Source: Salinisphaera sp. G21_0
Lineage (GTDB): Bacteria; Pseudomonadota; Gammaproteobacteria; Pseudomonadales; Endozoicomonadaceae
Assembly (NCBI RefSeq): GCF_017744115.1
Contig: NZ_JAGHQW010000054.1
Span: forward strand, 1 to 36,944
Reading direction: 5' to 3'
Length of the DNA: 36,944 nt
The notes under the pieces are model-generated. The model saw only the letters and a program-made list of their open reading frames with translations, did no database searches and was not told the DNA's origin. A program made the translations under genes and the position numbers. The stretch's first letter is position 1. Each line of letters starts with the position of its first letter. Positions 33,704 to 36,944 of this stretch are shown here, piece after piece.

Positions 33704-34383
33704 CTGATTTCAAATGCGACGGGAATATGCACCCGGGATTTCACAAATTGGCTATTACGCTGCTCAGGTTTGAATGACCAGCGCTTAACGGCATCAATGG
33801 CTGCCCTGTCCAGCACGGGGTAGCCGGATGACTCAAGAACATCGACAGTAATGGGATTACCCCGTTCATCAACAATTACATCGAGCATCACCACGCCCTG
33901 CTGATTTCTCCGTTGCGCCAGTTTCGGGTAGCGGGGTTGAACCCAGTCACGGATTTCCGGCTCGGTCACCATCACGGGCTCGTTGCTCAGTCCGGGGGAC
34001 TGGCTTTTCTCAGTCACGGTTTTTTCCATCACCGGCTCAGTCACTTCAGGCCTGGTCTTCTCAACGGGTTTGGGCTTTTCGGTGATTTTTTCCGGTTTTT
34101 TCTTTACCGGCTCTGGCTTGGGTGCTTTCTTTTTAAGAACGGGCCTGGCGTTCTCTATCGGTTTCTGGACTACCTTTGGTTCAGGCTCAGATTGTTCCTG
34201 AACAACGGGCTCTTTGACCGACGGTTCCCGTTGGCTGACCGTGGCAAAGCTCAGGGAAACCGGTGCCTGGATAGAACCCATATGGATGGTTCTGGGCTCA
34301 GATTCCTGGTGGTCCAGCGCAACCACTACGGCCACATGGGCCGCAACGGATATCAGCAATGTAAAGAAAGCTTTTTTAGGCAT
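33700..34383 (-). CDS. tonB: TonB energy-transducing protein
   Basis: The 227-residue protein has an N-terminal membrane anchor (FFTLLISVAAHVAVVVAL), a Pro/Lys/Glu-rich spacer (KAPKPEPVKKKPEKITEKPK) and the C-terminal TonB fold with RYPKLAQRRNQQGVVMLDVIVDERG and AAIDAVKRWSFKP. It drives outer-membrane haem receptors, none of which is in this window. It is the first gene of the haem-uptake operon, with a Fur-like box 84 bp upstream. Confidence 0.93.
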   Translation of the reverse strand: MPKKAFFTLLISVAAHVAVVVALDHQESEPRTIHMGSIQAPVSLSFATVSQREPSVKEPVVQEQSEPEPKVVQKPIENARPVLKKKAPKPEPVKKKPEKITEKPKPVEKTRPEVTEPVMEKTVTEKSQSPGLSNEPVMVTEPEIRDWVQPRYPKLAQRRNQQGVVMLDVIVDERGNPITVDVLESSGYPVLDRAAIDAVKRWSFKPEQRNSQFVKSRVHIPVAFEIS

Positions 34384-34466
34384 GACCAGGAACGATAATA
34401 GTGTTGAATGACCTAATAACAGCAGCGTAGGTTACTCGAAGCATAAAAGGTGTTCAATAACATGAA

Positions 34467-34481
34467 TGATAATAATTCGCA
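34467..34481. promoter_or_regulatory. Fur-like box upstream of tonB
   Basis: TGATAATAATTCGCA has a perfect left half-site of the Fur consensus and five of seven positions in the right half. It lies in the 232-bp gap between tonB and the divergent DCC-family gene and probably makes the haem operon iron-repressed. Confidence 0.7.
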
Positions 34482-34615
34482 TTGTTTGTGCTAATAAGTA
34501 ATATCCGCCAATTGTTTGATCTGGCGCACTTTCCGGGCCGTAAAATTGGCAGAAAAACGTTTATTTAAGGTTTCCTGCATTCTCAAAAAATCATTTACCT
34601 TCGGTGATCACGGTT

Positions 34616-35026
34616 ATGGTGCTAAAAAGAAAAGAAATATCACTGCCTGTTACGCTTTTCTACGATGGAGAATGCCCGCTTTGCATGCGTGAAGTTGACC
34701 ATCTGGCTAAAAAGAACCGCAAAGGTCTACTCAAGCTGGTTGATATCAGGCAGGAAGGTTTTCAGGAAAAATATCCGGAATTTGACCTTGAAGAACTGGA
34801 TCGGGTTATTCACGCGAAGCTGGCCGATGGCCGTGTAGTTAAAGGTATGGATGCAACCCTGGCGGCCTGGGAGGCCGTAGGCATGGGGTGTCTGGTCGCC
34901 CCCTTACGCTGGCCGGGCGTTGCCTGTATTGCTGATTTTGGCTATGAACTGTTTGCGAAGAACCGTCATGGCTTATCCCGCCGCTTAGGGCCGATACTGG
35001 GTAAAAATGAGTGTAATAAACCCTAG
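34616..35026 (+). CDS. DCC-family thiol-disulfide oxidoreductase-like protein (DUF393)
   Basis: With the ATG at 34616 this is a 136-residue protein; a GTG four codons earlier is also in frame and neither start has a clear ribosome-binding site. The hallmark is LFYDGECPLCMREVDHL, the DxxCxxC motif of the DCC family (Cys20, Cys23), followed by GMDATLAAWEAVG and the closing Arg-rich segment. Family members are small thioredoxin-like proteins of poorly defined role. It is transcribed away from the haem operon. Confidence 0.85.
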   Translation: MVLKRKEISLPVTLFYDGECPLCMREVDHLAKKNRKGLLKLVDIRQEGFQEKYPEFDLEELDRVIHAKLADGRVVKGMDATLAAWEAVGMGCLVAPLRWPGVACIADFGYELFAKNRHGLSRRLGPILGKNECNKP

Positions 35027-35115
35027 GAGACTGCCCTACTGCGTCGACAGCAAATTGGTCTAAAAATCTGCTTTTGTTCGGCAAATAGCCCCGCTATTCA
35101 CCTCACAAAACCGAA

Positions 35116-35191
35116 TTTTTATCCTCAATTTTCTGCCATCCTCGCTACGGGGTCGCCTAGACGGGCGCTATTCTCGGTCAGCCTCCTGGTG
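35116..35191. repeat. Dispersed repeat, copy 3 (longest)
   Basis: The reverse complement of this stretch begins CACCAGGAGGCTGACCGAGA and continues to CCTCAATTTTC-complement bases, matching 12455-12514 except for about 13 extra bases here. It lies between the DCC-family gene and the decayed transposase. The rest of the 35027-35214 gap holds no recognisable gene. Confidence 0.75.
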
Positions 35192-35214
35192 TAGTGCGTT
35201 GAAATTTTTAGTGC

Positions 35215-36531
35215 ATATAATTTCCGCCAGTCTCGGAATCGAACCAGTACCCGTTAGCCTGTCTGTCAGATAATCCCAAAATGAGAGACCATGCTGGCGA
35301 CACGTTTTTTTCAGGCTGGCAAAGGTGTCGCGACTTTGCCGTCCTGCATCGCTGCGCGTCCCGCCGCTGATTTTCCGTTACATGCTCCCTGATCTGACTT
35401 TCGCTAAGGTTATTGTGCAGGGGCAAGGTCGCGGGTCATCCAGAACCATGAGCAGCTCTTCTTTGATAACCATCAGACCTCCCAGAGCCTTCTGTAACTC
35501 TGTGCTGCTTGTTTGGGTCTGCGTCAGGGCATCGAACCATTGTCGTATTGTATCGGCCCTGTTTTTTGAGCCAGGGTCTTGCGCCACTTTTTCGAGAAGC
35601 TATGTTGCTGCAGGCAGTCCAGCGCATCCTGATTAAGAATATATGTCTTCCAAGGCCTGTGCAGCAGTGTTAAAAAGTTTTCTCGACTCTTACTGCCGGT
35701 GCTGCCAAACCAGGTAAACAGGTCATTGACGATGACGGTGCAGTAACCATTCTGCCCCATATGTCTTGCTCCGGTGTCGTCTGTCTGCAGATAACGGGAG
35801 CAACGTATTCCTGTGGCCAGCAATTCATCTTTTTCAGCATGGAAGGCATCATAGCCTTTGGTTAACAGGTTACTTAGCTGTCCGGCTGAGATGGATACAC
35901 CGGCATCCCAGAGCCGTTCCAGTAATTAAGGCTGGGTAATGGCGCAGCCATGATGCTGGACCAGCACATAAGCCTGAAGCTGTGGGCCATGATGATGACC
36001 ATGCAGATTGGCTGGCGGTTTGCCACTGATGGTTTTTCTCTCGGAGTCAACCATTGCTCAAGCCAGTATCGAATGGTCTTAACCCCAATGAACGGTATAG
36101 GGCTCCCGGCCGTGCCTAACAGAACCCTCAGGGATGTCTTCAGGGGCAATAGTCTCTTCTTCAGAGGCCGGAGGGTATTGCGGTTGGGGTCGTTGGCGTG
36201 GAGTCGACTCATCAGGTTTGTTCACTTTTCGCTTGTGGTCGTCGCCGGAGCTGCCTTCGGTTTTGTCATCGGTGTCGTTTTCATCAGGTCCGAAGCCCGG
36301 AGTCACTTGGTCATTATCTTCGGGTGGCTTGGTGTTGGGTTTGAGATTGGGCCTGGTATTCAGTTTCTTCAGACGAGTGATCTCGTTCTCAAGTTGTTCG
36401 ATCCGAGTCTGTTGCTGAACAACCAATTCCTGCAGCCCAACGATCTGTTCCTGTAGTTGAGCAATAAACTCAAGCAGGTTAGGTGACAGATCTTCAGTAG
36501 GTGGCGTGAACATGGAAGGAAGGTTAGACAA
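35215..36531 (-). pseudogene. Decayed IS66-like transposase
   Basis: Translated pieces in several frames together give one IS66-like transposase. The intact N-terminal part (36531-36079) has a leucine-rich coiled coil (IEQLENEITRLKKL) and an acidic, Pro-rich linker ending EDIPEGSVRHGREPYTV. Then, after frame changes, come TIRYWLEQWLTP, QTDDTGARHMGQNGYCTVIV with WFGSTGSKSRENFLTLL (the catalytic core), and PLHNNLSESQIREHV near the end. At least four frame changes separate these parts, so no functional protein can be made. Terminal repeats of the element were not identified. Confidence 0.85.
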
Positions 36532-36557
36532 AGAAGAGAATCTTGCTTCATGTACCG

Positions 36558-36605
36558 GTTTTTGAGTACTTACGGTATTTACTCAAAATATTAGTTTTTG
36601 AGTAC
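36558..36605. repeat. Three alternating copies of TTTTGAGTA
   Basis: TTTTGAGTA occurs at 36560-36568, inverted at 36580-36588, and direct again at 36596-36604; the two direct copies extend to the 12-bp repeat GTTTTTGAGTAC. The cluster lies between the decayed transposase and the 3' end of the next gene and may be an IS end or a protein-binding site. Confidence 0.5.
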
Positions 36606-36944
36606 ATACAAATGCTTGTGTCATGACAACTGGTTTATCCTTGCAGGAACTCTTCAAGCCAGCCATGGTGGTTGTTGACCCGTTCGCAAATAAATCAAAA
36701 TCCGGCGACAATAAATCAGAATCAGAATCCGATTCCCAAATGTCAATGTCAATTCCGTTCAGCCCAAGAGGGTCTTCTTTTCTGCATTCCAAGGCTGAAT
36801 GCCAAGCGTTTTGTGTTTGTCTATCCACATCATAATGGTTGATCTTTTGAAGAACACTCATTAACTGCGGAAGTATCATCTCTTTCCGATAGGGTTCCAA
36901 TAGTTCAAGTTCTCTATTCCCCAATATCGGAAAACGATCCAGCT
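36583..36944 (-). CDS. Hypothetical protein, 5' end cut by the window edge
   Basis: The frame is open from the right edge of the window (LDRFPILGNRELELLEPYRKE) to a stop at 36583, giving about 120 residues of a longer protein. The N-terminal part in view is ordinary and probably helical; the middle is Asp/Ser-rich (IDIWESDSDSDLLSPDFD). No family was recognised. The last codons overlap the TTTTGAGTA repeat cluster, so the C-terminus may be an artefact of the nearby insertion-sequence remnant. Confidence 0.4.
   Translation of the reverse strand, partial: LDRFPILGNRELELLEPYRKEMILPQLMSVLQKINHYDVDRQTQNAWHSALECRKEDPLGLNGIDIDIWESDSDSDLLSPDFDLFANGSTTTMAGLKSSCKDKPVVMTQAFVCTQKLIF

Overview
The window looks like a host-associated gammaproteobacterium, most probably a relative of Endozoicomonas (Oceanospirillales). 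The basis is the Vibrio/Pseudomonas-like haem and purine genes, decayed insertion sequences, and repeat-rich proteins of the sort seen in symbiont and intracellular genomes. This assignment is inference: there is no rRNA or other marker gene here.

Positions 1-9660 hold three tandem paralogous genes on the minus strand. Each encodes an 871-1092 residue protein with a Ser/Gly/Arg-rich N-terminus, 10-15 copies of a 44-residue alpha-helical repeat (consensus core IANLLWAMAKL) and a C-terminal RAP domain. The layout is that of organellar OPR/FASTK-type RNA-binding proteins and of bacterial DUF1601-type repeats. The end of each repeat varies in a few discrete flavours. This is the most interesting part of the window. 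The third unit is bounded by an insertion sequence (9658-10948) with perfect terminal inverted repeats and an internally truncated ISKra4-type transposase.

Positions 11-13.3 kb carry a basic protein built of NDPAYA-type repeats, with a paralogue at 24.8-25.7 kb, and a DeoR-family regulator. Positions 13.7-21.1 kb form a purine-catabolism block: xdhA-xdhB-xdhC for xanthine dehydrogenase, followed closely by an acyltransferase gene, and a divergent purine permease. The divergent promoter region has two palindromes resembling RutR operators. Positions 21.2-24.7 kb hold a small periplasmic protein, a probable gnnA-gnnB pair (UDP-GlcNAc to UDP-GlcNAc3N, for amide-type lipid A) and an orphan membrane protein with a PPPY motif.

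Positions 26-34.5 kb are a haem-iron locus in two parts. hutX and hutW (cytosolic haem handling) lie downstream of one Fur-like box. tonB-exbB-exbD-hmuT-hmuU-hmuV, with overlapping or nearly abutting genes, lies downstream of another. Between the two sits an AAA+ ATPase with a signal peptide and two membrane helices, whose predicted topology is puzzling. The right end has a DCC-family thiol protein, a decayed IS66-like transposase and a gene cut by the window edge.

A short dispersed repeat occurs at about 12.46, 25.86 and 35.12 kb. No tRNA, rRNA or CRISPR array was seen.
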